DNA of 64,000 nucleotides from assembly GCA_030431255.1 (NCBI GenBank), contig JAUIJL010000010.1:62001-126000 (forward strand). Direction: 5' to 3'. Position 1 is the first letter of the stretch. The number at the start of each line of letters is the position of its first letter. Shown one piece after another: positions 16,372 through 24,437 of this stretch. Under the pieces are notes generated by a model. The model searched no databases. It was not told the origin of the DNA and was given only the letters and a program-made list of their open reading frames with translations. The translations under genes were made by a program, and so were the position numbers. Source of the stretch: Thermoanaerobaculia bacterium (GTDB lineage Bacteria > Acidobacteriota > Thermoanaerobaculia > Multivoradales > J023).

Positions 16372-17796
16372 TTACTCCGTAGCTCCGGCTTCGGGAGATC
16401 CCGAGCCGGCGTCCTCGACCTTCAGACCCGACGGCAAGCGGGGCGACGACAACAGGCCGCCGAAGACCCGCCAACGCTCGTCGGCGTCGTCACCGGCCAG
16501 GGTCTCGACGTATTTCGCCACCAGATCTTGGCCCAGGTTGTAGTTGATCACGTAGCTGCGGTATTGCTCGATGAAGCGCAATCGCTGCTCCGCCCGCGGA
16601 CGGGTCATGGCCGCGTATTGCACCAGCCAATCCACCGCTTGCTCGGCGCTCAGGGTGCCGTCCAAATAGCCGCGGGCCGCTTCGTTGCCCGCGTAAGCCA
16701 GACGATCCGCCAGCTCCATCACCGCATGGTAGGTCTCGGCTTTGGCGGGATCGAAGCCGGCGATGGGGTACAGCGCCTCGGCCTCGAATTGCCGACGCTC
16801 ATCGCCGGGAAAGGCCATGGCAATGCCGTAGTTGGCACTGCCCTCGGCGATCAAGCTCTGGGGGCTGAACAGCGGATAGACCGACAGCTCCACCCACCCT
16901 CGATCGCGTACCAGATTCTTTTCCAACAACGCGTTATAAACGTGGTGCCCGGGATATCCCTCGTGGCAGGCCAAATCCACCGCTCGATCGATGTAGATGG
17001 GCAGGTCCAAATTTACTTGGATCAGACTCTTGTACTCGCCCTGATACCAGTTGTAAGCGCTCCACGATTTATCTTTGACATATTCGACCGTGAAGCTCTC
17101 CCCCTCGGGAAGCTCGAGACGAGCCGCGGTTCGCTCCCGGCAGGCATCGATCGCCGCCCGAAATACGGCGTCGACCTTCTCCGGCGGAATGATGAATTGG
17201 GAGCGGAAGGCTTCCAGACGCTCCAAGGTCGTGCCTTCGGTGAATCCCTCGTCCACTAAACGGGTTTCGAGCTGGTCGATCACCCCTTGGAAATAGTCCG
17301 CGCCGAGCACCGGAGCGGTGGCGTCGTAGAGGGCTCGGGACTCCTCGTCGAACGACATCTTCTCGCCGCCCAGGAGCCGAGCCCGGGCTGCCAACGCGCT
17401 GAGCTGGCGCACCAAATACTCGTGACGCAGCCTCAGGATCTCCTCCGCGCCGTCGGCCGGTGGATCCGCGAGCAGCCGCTCCATCTGGGCCGAGGCGTCG
17501 GCCCCGATGGCCGCCACGTCCCGCTCGGACGCCTCGGCTTCTTGCCGCCAGGCAGGATCGCCGTAATAGGCGTCCACGTAGTCCTTGTCGTGATTGCCCA
17601 GCTCCAGCACCAGGCGCACGTATTTCTCGGCCACGTCGTCCATGATGCCTCCGGTCGTCGCCTCACCACCGGCCTCTGTCGGCTCCTCGGTCGTGGGCTC
17701 AGTCCCTGGCGCGCAAGCGATCAGCGGAATCACCATGGCCGAGCACATCAAACCCACGGCGAGCGTCCAACGGAGGCGGAACCACGTATACGGCAT
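16372..17796 (-). CDS. DUF885-family lipoprotein, metalloprotease-like
   Basis: 474 residues. Signal with lipobox LIAC (Cys about 28), then a TE-rich linker. The body matches DUF885: helical repeats, NLDLPIYIDRAVDLACHEG, the motif HEGYPGHHVYN, which supplies an HE...HH metal site, and SLIAEGSANYGIAMAF with a downstream Glu. The family is linked to peptidase clan MA-like folds; activity is not proven for most members. Expected to be anchored to a membrane facing the periplasm. It stands alone, 26 bases from the SRPBCC gene upstream on the same strand, so the two could be co-transcribed. Confidence 0.85.
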   Translation of the reverse strand: MPYTWFRLRWTLAVGLMCSAMVIPLIACAPGTEPTTEEPTEAGGEATTGGIMDDVAEKYVRLVLELGNHDKDYVDAYYGDPAWRQEAEASERDVAAIGADASAQMERLLADPPADGAEEILRLRHEYLVRQLSALAARARLLGGEKMSFDEESRALYDATAPVLGADYFQGVIDQLETRLVDEGFTEGTTLERLEAFRSQFIIPPEKVDAVFRAAIDACRERTAARLELPEGESFTVEYVKDKSWSAYNWYQGEYKSLIQVNLDLPIYIDRAVDLACHEGYPGHHVYNALLEKNLVRDRGWVELSVYPLFSPQSLIAEGSANYGIAMAFPGDERRQFEAEALYPIAGFDPAKAETYHAVMELADRLAYAGNEAARGYLDGTLSAEQAVDWLVQYAAMTRPRAEQRLRFIEQYRSYVINYNLGQDLVAKYVETLAGDDADERWRVFGGLLSSPRLPSGLKVEDAGSGSPEAGATE

Positions 17797-17822
17797 ATCG
17801 GTCTCCTCAAGGGTGGAATGAG

Positions 17823-18344
17823 TTATAGGACCGTAAGTAGATCATTGGGATCGTCAGTCGCCGCTTGAGCTTTGGCTGGTTTACGCGAACCCTGGCTGGA
17901 TGTGCCCTCGATCGCCGCCTTAATATCGTCCAAATCCTTCGAGCATTCCTTCATCACCGTTTTCATCATCGGTTTCATCAGCACCGACATGATCTTGGCC
18001 GGCAGGGTCAAAGGAGTGGCCTCAAAGAGCAAGTGCACGTCCGTGCCGTCGCCGTTTTCGGTGAAGGTAAAGGTGCTCAAATAACGGCTGCCGTGGCTCT
18101 CCGCGCCCAATTGATAGCTGCGGGGAGGGTCGAAACCGACCACCTCCATCTCCTCCGTGGCTTCCTTGCCGAACATCACCCGGGTTTCCCGGAATCGGGT
18201 GCCCTTGCCCACCTCTCCGTCGGTCAGCATCTCGATTTTGGTGATTCCGTTCACCACCTCGGCGGCATCGGCAAAGTTGGTGTTGCGGGCAAATACCTCG
18301 TCGATGGGGGCGGCAATGTGTCGGCTGAGCTCAATCTTCGCCAT
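17823..18344 (-). CDS. SRPBCC (START/Bet v1-like) protein
   Basis: 173 residues. Typical SRPBCC layout: KIELSRHIAAPIDEVFAR at the start, then GKGTRFRETRVMFGKE, FDPPRSYQLGAESHGSRYLS, FTENGDGTDVHLLFEATPL and a final helix with MKECSKDLDDIKAAIEG. The fold forms a hydrophobic ligand pocket; the ligand is unknown. The C-terminal tail after about residue 148 is low-complexity (TSSQGSRKPAKAQAATDD) and probably disordered. Cytosolic, no signal peptide. Confidence 0.87.
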   Translation of the reverse strand: MAKIELSRHIAAPIDEVFARNTNFADAAEVVNGITKIEMLTDGEVGKGTRFRETRVMFGKEATEEMEVVGFDPPRSYQLGAESHGSRYLSTFTFTENGDGTDVHLLFEATPLTLPAKIMSVLMKPMMKTVMKECSKDLDDIKAAIEGTSSQGSRKPAKAQAATDDPNDLLTVL

Positions 18345-18444
18345 GACGGATCCTCGCGGCTGGACGGATCCCGAGAGCTCGGGATCCGATGGGTTGGGGG
18401 CGACGGTCGTGCTGTGTGGAGCGAGAACAGCTTATCGCTTTTGA

Positions 18445-18532
18445 CCCTCACCCCCCTAACTTGCGCGCGCGGAGCGCAAGCAATCATTCCCCCCTCTCCC
18501 GTCCCGGGAGAGGGGGTTAGGGGGGGTGAGGG
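18445..18532. repeat. Nested palindromic intergenic element (REP-like)
   Basis: Outer arms CCCTCACCCCCCTAAC (18445-18460) and GTTAGGGGGGGTGAGGG (18516-18532) enclose two further hairpins: TTGCGC...GCGCAA (18461-18479) and CTCTCCC...GGGAGAG (18494-18512). Such GC-rich cruciform elements recur in many genomes; here it lies upstream of the SRPBCC gene and downstream of the next one. Confidence 0.8.
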
Positions 18533-18541
18533 CCCCCAGCC

Positions 18542-19834
18542 TCAAGGCACCACAGACGTCCAGCTGCTCAGATCCCCCGACTCGAATCCATCGGTGAAGA
18601 GGGTGAGCTCGAAGCCCTGGCCGAGGACCCCGGCGGCGTCGCCGTCGTGGCCGCCGAAGGCTCGCCAAGCGGTGATCGAGTGACCGGTGGCGTCGGCCGC
18701 GATCGCCGCGCGATCTTGGTCGTCCGTCGTCGAGGTATTGACCCGGAATTCCTCCCCGACGAGGTTGCCCGAGGCGTCCAAGAGGCGGCCGAAGACATCG
18801 GTGGTCCCTGCCTCATCGCCGGTGAAGATCACCAGGAAAGCCTCGTCGCCGATGGCGGCGATGCGCGGATCTTCCTGATTGCCGAGGGTCGTCGCGTTGA
18901 TTTGAATCTCACCGCCGAGGGGCGTGCCGTCGGAAGCGAAAAGCTGACCGACGACGGTCTCACCATCGCCGTCCTGGCCGTCGCTTTCCCACACCACGGC
19001 GATCGTGCCGTCGCTCAACCGGGCGAGGTCGGGATCCTCTTGATCGTCGCTGATCGAGGTATTCACCTGCATCTCGTTGCCGACGTAATTGCCGTCGAGG
19101 TCGAGGAATTGCATCATCACCGCGTCGCCGCTGGTGTCGTTGCCACCGCTTTCCCAGGCCACGATATAGCCGTCGCTGGTGGCCGTCACCGCGGTTTCGT
19201 CCTGCTCTTCCTGGGTGGTGGTATTGATCTGAATCTCGTCACCCACCGCGGCACCGGCGCTGTCGTAGAGCTGACCGTAGACGCCCGCGAAGCTGTTGTC
19301 CTGACCATGGCTTTCCCAGACGATCAAATAGCCGCCGTCGGCGCCGATGGCGACGTCCGGGTACTCCTGATCCGCCATGGTGTAGGTATTGACGGGAGTC
19401 TCCGCGCCGACCATGGTGCCGGCGGAGTCGAAACGCTGGGCGTAGATGCCGTAACCCGAGCCGTCCTGCCCGTAGCTCGCCCAAGTGACCACGAATCCGC
19501 CGTCGGGCCAGACGCCGACGGACGGGTCGAATTGGTTGCCCGCCGCGGTGGAGCTGACGGCGAATTCCGTGCCGATCGGCGCGCCGTCGCGATCGAGCCG
19601 CTGTCCGAAGATGCCGAAACCGTCACCGTCTTGGCCGAGGCTTTCCCAAGCCACCACAAAGGTGCCGTTTCCGTTGGTGGCGACCTCCGGAAAACCCTGG
19701 TTGTCGGAGGTCGTCGTGTTGACGATCAATTCGTCGCCGGTAGCGATCACCTCACCGGCTCCGTAGATCGGCGTTGTGGCGAGAAGCAGGCCGGAAACGA
19801 CGGGCAGAATCATATGCGGGGCGCGAAAACGCAT
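18542..19834 (-). CDS. Exported repeat protein ending in DGFESGD motif
   Basis: 430 residues; signal peptide PHMILPVVSGLLLATTPIYG. It is built of about seven ~50-residue repeats, each with VNTTTSDNQ-like start, FVVAWES-G-D-DG and a VFGQL-ASG end; related to bacterial repeats predicted to fold as beta-propellers or adhesin blades. The protein ends LFTDGFESGDLSSWTSVVP, a C-terminal motif I associate with many exported proteins of acidobacteria and other Gram-negatives. No catalytic motif. Probably secreted. Confidence 0.82.
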   Translation of the reverse strand: MRFRAPHMILPVVSGLLLATTPIYGAGEVIATGDELIVNTTTSDNQGFPEVATNGNGTFVVAWESLGQDGDGFGIFGQRLDRDGAPIGTEFAVSSTAAGNQFDPSVGVWPDGGFVVTWASYGQDGSGYGIYAQRFDSAGTMVGAETPVNTYTMADQEYPDVAIGADGGYLIVWESHGQDNSFAGVYGQLYDSAGAAVGDEIQINTTTQEEQDETAVTATSDGYIVAWESGGNDTSGDAVMMQFLDLDGNYVGNEMQVNTSISDDQEDPDLARLSDGTIAVVWESDGQDGDGETVVGQLFASDGTPLGGEIQINATTLGNQEDPRIAAIGDEAFLVIFTGDEAGTTDVFGRLLDASGNLVGEEFRVNTSTTDDQDRAAIAADATGHSITAWRAFGGHDGDAAGVLGQGFELTLFTDGFESGDLSSWTSVVP

Positions 19835-20046
19835 GGAACGGTCTCCTTGGACATCATGGGTCGAGAGTGGAAGAAAGTTGATGAGGTCTCTCTATCTCTA
19901 CTTGCGCAGGATTCGCGACTTTCACGCCATCTTTCTCACGAGGGCGCCGACCCGAGCCCGGGCTTCCCCACCTTGACAACCGCTCGAACCGGTTCCTAAA
20001 CTGGCTTAAAGATCAATCCATAGGGAAAGACAAGAAAAACGAGCAG

Positions 20047-20457
20047 ATGAAAAGGTTTAGCCAGAAAGTGCTCGACTGGTTGGGTCACCACGCGTGGGCC
20101 GGTATCGGCTCAATCGTCGGCATCTTGGCCCTCGTGATCTCGCTCGTGCAGATGCGCTCAGGTCCGGAGCCGGTCCCCGCCCACCCCGGCTCGAGCCCCG
20201 TCGTGGAATCGACTTCCGGACCCGAAGCCGGGTACGTGCTGTGCGGCGGATCCGCCTCCGACCGTCTGCGATCGAGCAGCGGACGACCCGGTCGTCTTTC
20301 CAAGGGCGACTACGTCCAGGTGGTGAGCTCGGTGAAAGTTTTTTCCGCGGCGCGAGATAAAGCCGACGTTTTGGGCGTCTGGAAAGAGGGGACTCGATTA
20401 AAAGCCCAGAGTTTCCACGGTAGCGATTGGTGTTATTTCATTCAAATGGGCGGCTGA
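20047..20457 (+). CDS. Small single-pass membrane protein with SH3-like C-terminus
   Basis: 136 residues. One membrane helix at about residues 17-36 (GIGSIVGILALVISLVQM) after a short basic N-terminus, then a Pro/Ser linker. The C-terminal 60 residues (GDYVQVVSSVKVFSAA, LGVWKEGTRLKAQSFHG, WCYFIQMGG) resemble a bacterial SH3-like domain. The ribosome site is weak. It precedes the FHA-protease gene by 33 bases on the same strand, so it may belong to that unit; function unknown. Confidence 0.68.
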   Translation: MKRFSQKVLDWLGHHAWAGIGSIVGILALVISLVQMRSGPEPVPAHPGSSPVVESTSGPEAGYVLCGGSASDRLRSSSGRPGRLSKGDYVQVVSSVKVFSAARDKADVLGVWKEGTRLKAQSFHGSDWCYFIQMGG

Positions 20458-20490
20458 GCCGAATTTTTCGAACCGTAGGAGCCTGAAACC

Positions 20491-22143
20491 ATGGAACATC
20501 CGGAAGCCCCCACCTTGGCCCTCGACCCGCCGCGCAAGGTGGTTCTGACCTTCGAAAGTGGCAGCCGTGCCGGTCAGAAGCAGGAGATTCCATTCGGCGA
20601 TCCGCCGGAGATCGTGTTCGGACGAGATCCCCAGGCCACGGTCACGTTCGATCCCGAGGTCGACGAGCTGGTCAGCCGCTTTCACGCCAAGATTTTCGTG
20701 CAAAAAAGCCCGATTTCTTTCGAGATCGTGGACCTCGGCAGCAGCAACGGCACCTATGTGGACGGCAAGAAAATCCAACAGCGGCTGGCGCTGCGCCCGG
20801 GTTGTCGCATTCAGCTGGGCAAAGGCGGGCCGGCTTGTGTCTTCGACATCCATCCCCGGCCGGGGGACGCCCTGCCGCCGACCCGGGTGATGACCGACGT
20901 CGAAAAAGCCACGTCTTCCCAGGACGACCCGGGCACCGTCGGTCGGCGCACCGTGGAAGCCATGGTCACCAGCTCCGAGCAGAAGACGAGCCGCAGAATG
21001 CAGATCGGTAGCTTGGTGATCGCCGCCCTGCTGCTGGTGGCGGCGGTGCTCTTCTTCATCAATCGTCGGGAAATGAGCCAAGTTCAAGGCCTGTTGGATC
21101 GCTTCGAGGACGGCCGCGCGACCACCCCCGGGGAGATCGCCGAGCAATATCGATTCTCCACCGTGAAAATCGACACGGCATGGACGCTGGTGCACGTCAG
21201 CACCGGCGAGGAGGTCTACCACTGCTACGAGAACGGCGTGCCGATTTACGTGCGCACCCACGAGGATCGCGCCGAGCCGAGCCTGTGCGCCAACCGTGGC
21301 GATGGCAACCGCAAGGTCAATTGGGGGCCGATCCAAGGCTCGGGATTCGTGGTCAAGAGTGACGGTTTCATCCTCACCAATCGACATGTGGCGGCCAATT
21401 GGCGCAGTCCCTACGAGTCGCTGCCCCTGCCGGGCATGCTCTACGATCTTGAGCGCGAGAACCTCGACTCCCCCATCGAGCTGGCCAACGGCCGCACCCT
21501 CGACGAGGACGAGCGGTCCCTATTGCAGCATTGGGTGCCTTCCCAATCGATCTTCTTCGACGGCGGTCAAAGCGTCAATAAGGTGGTGGAAGGCCGACCG
21601 ATCTTCCTGGACGTCACTTTCCCGGAGAGCCCGCTGCCGATCCCCGCGCGCATCGTGCGAGTCTCCGACAGCCACGATGTCGCTTTGATCAAGATCGACC
21701 TGCCCAACGACGTCAAACCCGTGGAGCTGCGCCGGGACTCGAGCGATATCAAGGTCGGCGACGCCGTGTCGGTGTTGGGATATCCCGCGGTCTCCCCAAA
21801 AACCATCGTCGGCATCTCCCAGCTCGACGCCCTCAATCGCTCCACCCAGCAGCGGGAGATCCCCGACACCACCCTCAGCACCGGCTCCATCGGGCGTTTG
21901 ATCAAGGGCAACGCCAACCCCTCCGGTGGCGGCAGCTTCGCCTATTGGAGCACTGCCGGCGAGGTCTACCAACTGACCGTCAACTCCGCGGGTCGCGGCA
22001 ATAGCGGCGGACCGGTCTTCGACGATCGCGGCCGAGTGATCGGCATCTTCACCTACATGGCGCGGCAGGATGTGATCGTCACGTTCGCCGTGCCCATCGA
22101 ATTCGGCCGGGAGCTGATGGACATTTCGAGGGTCACCCGATGA
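20491..22143 (+). CDS. FHA-domain membrane-anchored trypsin-like serine protease
   Basis: 550 residues; GTAGGAG precedes the start. Residues about 25-125 form an FHA domain (IVFGRDPQATVTFDPE, VSRFHAKIF, DLGSSNGTYVDG), which reads phosphothreonine. One membrane helix at about 170-190 (LVIAALLLVAAVLFFI). The rest is a HtrA/trypsin-like protease with an intact triad by motif: TNRHVAAN (H299), SHDVALIKID (D396), GRGNSGGPVF (S505). No PDZ domain. The topology predicts FHA in the cytosol and protease outside. It overlaps the kinase gene by four bases, so the kinase probably supplies the phosphate mark the FHA domain reads. Confidence 0.9.
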   Translation: MEHPEAPTLALDPPRKVVLTFESGSRAGQKQEIPFGDPPEIVFGRDPQATVTFDPEVDELVSRFHAKIFVQKSPISFEIVDLGSSNGTYVDGKKIQQRLALRPGCRIQLGKGGPACVFDIHPRPGDALPPTRVMTDVEKATSSQDDPGTVGRRTVEAMVTSSEQKTSRRMQIGSLVIAALLLVAAVLFFINRREMSQVQGLLDRFEDGRATTPGEIAEQYRFSTVKIDTAWTLVHVSTGEEVYHCYENGVPIYVRTHEDRAEPSLCANRGDGNRKVNWGPIQGSGFVVKSDGFILTNRHVAANWRSPYESLPLPGMLYDLERENLDSPIELANGRTLDEDERSLLQHWVPSQSIFFDGGQSVNKVVEGRPIFLDVTFPESPLPIPARIVRVSDSHDVALIKIDLPNDVKPVELRRDSSDIKVGDAVSVLGYPAVSPKTIVGISQLDALNRSTQQREIPDTTLSTGSIGRLIKGNANPSGGGSFAYWSTAGEVYQLTVNSAGRGNSGGPVFDDRGRVIGIFTYMARQDVIVTFAVPIEFGRELMDISRVTR

Positions 22144-23873
22144 TCGGCACAATGCTCGGCGACTATCGCATCGAACGGGAGCTGGGTCGCGGCGGCATGG
22201 GCACGGTCTACGCCGCCGAGGATCAAAATCTCGGCCGAAAGGTCGCGATCAAGGTGATCAGCGCCAGCATGGGCAACGATCCCGACTTGGTGGAGCGATT
22301 CCGCAAAGAAGCCAAGGCCTTGGCCCGCCTCCAACATCCCAGCGTGGTCCTGGTCCACAGCTTTTTTCAACACGAGGGCAGCTGGGTGTTGGTGATGGAG
22401 ATGGTGGAGGGCGAGCAGCTCGACCTGCATCTGAAAAGCACCGGCGCCCTGCCTTGGACCCGGGCCGTGGACCTGGGCATCGCCCTCCTGGACGGCCTGC
22501 ACCACGCCCACGTCCAAGGGGTCGTGCACCGGGACGTCAAAACGTCCAACTGCCTGTTGACTGCGGACGGCGGGGTCAAGCTGGTGGATTTCGGCATCGC
22601 CTTGGTGGAGGGCGAGGGTCGGCTGACCCGGCGGGGTCACGTCGTGGGCACGCCCCATTACATCGCCCCCGAGCAAGTCTCGGGTCGGCCGGCGGATCCG
22701 CGCACGGACCTCTATTCCCTGGGGGTCGTGCTCTACGAGATGGTCACCGGACGGGTGCCGTTCGACGCCGACAGCGAGTTCGAGCTCCTGCGCGCCCACC
22801 TGGAAACCGCCCCGGTCTCACCCCGGGCTCAGGTGCCGTCGGTGCCCGATTGGTTGGAGGCGGTGATCCTTCGGGCCATGGCCAAAGACCCGGCGGATCG
22901 CTTCGCGGACGCCGCCGCCATGGCCGAGGCCCTGCGTCAAGGCCTCAGCACCGCGATTCCCGCCACACGCCTGGCCGCCGCGGCCATGCCCGGGCCGACC
23001 ACCGTCCTGCCGTCGACCCCCGCGGGCGGCATGCCGCTGGCAGGAGCGCCGGCCGCCGGGACGCCGGCCGCCGGGGTGCCGGCCACCGGGACGCCGACCG
23101 CCGACCACAAAAGTCTGGTACCCAAGCTGACGGCGGCGTTGATCGCTTTAGCCCTGGTGGTCGTCGCGGTGGCGTTCCTGTGGCCCAGCAAAGAAGAGCC
23201 GGAGCCGCCCGTCCAGGCTCAATTCTTAGAAGGGCCGCCCGGAGATCCCGCCGCGGCCGTATCCGCGGCGCCACCGCCAGAGCCGCTCCAGATCCGAATT
23301 CGCTCCCAAGAGCCGGAAGGCGGCTCGGTCGGCGAGCCCACCACCGACACGTCACCGGGAGCCACGCCCAAGCCCACCACCTCCAAACCCAAAAGCACCC
23401 GACCGAGCCCACCGAAAACCCAGACGGCAGGCAGCACACCTAAACCCGCTGAAACCCCCAGACCCGCACCGCCTCCGCCACCCCCAAAAAAGAGCCCGGC
23501 AGAGCGCATGGACGAGCTCGGTGAGATCATCGAGTTGCTACCCAAACGGGTCGAGCAATTCCACGAGGAATACGACGACCTACGAGACGAAGTCGAGCGT
23601 CGACTGGGCGAGCGTCGAGAAGACGACCTGCACGATCAAGTGGAAGACCTCGAAGACGCCGCCGACGACCTGCGCAAGCTCTACCGCAAGCGGGTAGCCC
23701 GCAACCGAGGCGGCACCTCCTCCGACCGCAACCAAGTCGTGCAAGAGGCCCGTCGGTTCCAATCCATGACCAGGGATATTCAATCCGCCGCGCGAGAGAT
23801 GCAATGGGGCAGCCGACACTACGGTTGGACCTCCCTGCAAAAAGACCTCAACCGGCTCAGTGGGATTTTGTAG
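22140..23873 (+). CDS. Membrane Ser/Thr protein kinase (PknB-like)
   Basis: 577 residues; ATGA overlap with the protease gene. The kinase domain spans residues 9-270: G-loop LGRGGMGTVY, VAIKV (K38), catalytic HRDVKTSN (D132; Thr replaces the usual Pro), DFG (D150), GTPHYIAPEQ. Then an Ala/Gly/Thr/Pro repeat (AGAPAAGTPAAGVPATGTP), a membrane helix at about 327-345 (AALIALALVVVAVAFLW), a Pro/Thr/Lys-rich stretch and a charged coiled coil (about 460-530). There are no PASTA repeats. The extracytoplasmic coiled coil may sense a partner. The likely target is the neighbouring FHA-protease or proteins it binds. Confidence 0.92.
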   Translation: MIGTMLGDYRIERELGRGGMGTVYAAEDQNLGRKVAIKVISASMGNDPDLVERFRKEAKALARLQHPSVVLVHSFFQHEGSWVLVMEMVEGEQLDLHLKSTGALPWTRAVDLGIALLDGLHHAHVQGVVHRDVKTSNCLLTADGGVKLVDFGIALVEGEGRLTRRGHVVGTPHYIAPEQVSGRPADPRTDLYSLGVVLYEMVTGRVPFDADSEFELLRAHLETAPVSPRAQVPSVPDWLEAVILRAMAKDPADRFADAAAMAEALRQGLSTAIPATRLAAAAMPGPTTVLPSTPAGGMPLAGAPAAGTPAAGVPATGTPTADHKSLVPKLTAALIALALVVVAVAFLWPSKEEPEPPVQAQFLEGPPGDPAAAVSAAPPPEPLQIRIRSQEPEGGSVGEPTTDTSPGATPKPTTSKPKSTRPSPPKTQTAGSTPKPAETPRPAPPPPPPKKSPAERMDELGEIIELLPKRVEQFHEEYDDLRDEVERRLGERREDDLHDQVEDLEDAADDLRKLYRKRVARNRGGTSSDRNQVVQEARRFQSMTRDIQSAAREMQWGSRHYGWTSLQKDLNRLSGIL

Positions 23874-23906
23874 GGCGGGCCCTTTCGCCAAGAGCTGGGC
23901 GCCCAT

Positions 23907-24380
23907 ATGCTGACGATACTTGCGCTCGCCGTTGGGCTCGCCACTCTGAGCCCCCCTGACGTGGTCCGTATGGATTTCGCGGAGGTTCGAAACCATATCG
24001 ACAGGGGCTCCTGGAAAAAGGCGAGGAGAGAGCTCAACGGCAATATGCTCGACCTGATCAAAGAGGGGGGCAGCCTCGACGGAGGAGATCTCGTTCAAGC
24101 CATTCGCTTGCGGGCGATCATCGAAGCCGGCGCCGGACACGAAAAGGGCGCGGCTTTTTGGTGGCATATCGGCCTGAATCTGCACGCTGACAAGGCGGAG
24201 TCGATGCTCACACTGCTCTCGGACGAGAAAGCGGCTGTGCTCCGAGCCATTCAAGTAAGACTCCACCAACCTCCCGAGCCCGGTGGATATCCCACGGGCC
24301 GAGGACCGGGCCGCCGAGGCTCGTCGCTCTACACGACCGCCGGCTGGGCGCCCCTGCCGAGCTCCCCTTTCGACGATTGA
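23907..24380 (+). CDS. Small exported hypothetical protein
   Basis: 157 residues, 33 bases after the kinase gene on the same strand. A short hydrophobic N-terminus (LTILALAVGLATLSPP) looks like a signal peptide. The rest is helical, with FAEVRNHIDRGSWKKARREL, AIRLRAIIEAGAGHEKGAAF and LLSDEKAAVLRAIQVRL, resembling a pair of TPR-like helices; the last 30 residues are Gly/Pro/Arg-rich. Not recognised. Its position suggests a role with the kinase/protease pair. Confidence 0.6.
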   Translation: MLTILALAVGLATLSPPDVVRMDFAEVRNHIDRGSWKKARRELNGNMLDLIKEGGSLDGGDLVQAIRLRAIIEAGAGHEKGAAFWWHIGLNLHADKAESMLTLLSDEKAAVLRAIQVRLHQPPEPGGYPTGRGPGRRGSSLYTTAGWAPLPSSPFDD

Positions 24381-24437
24381 TGTTCTCCCTCAACAATCAG
24401 TAGGATTCCCCGTGTCCATATCTCAGGAGACGAAACG

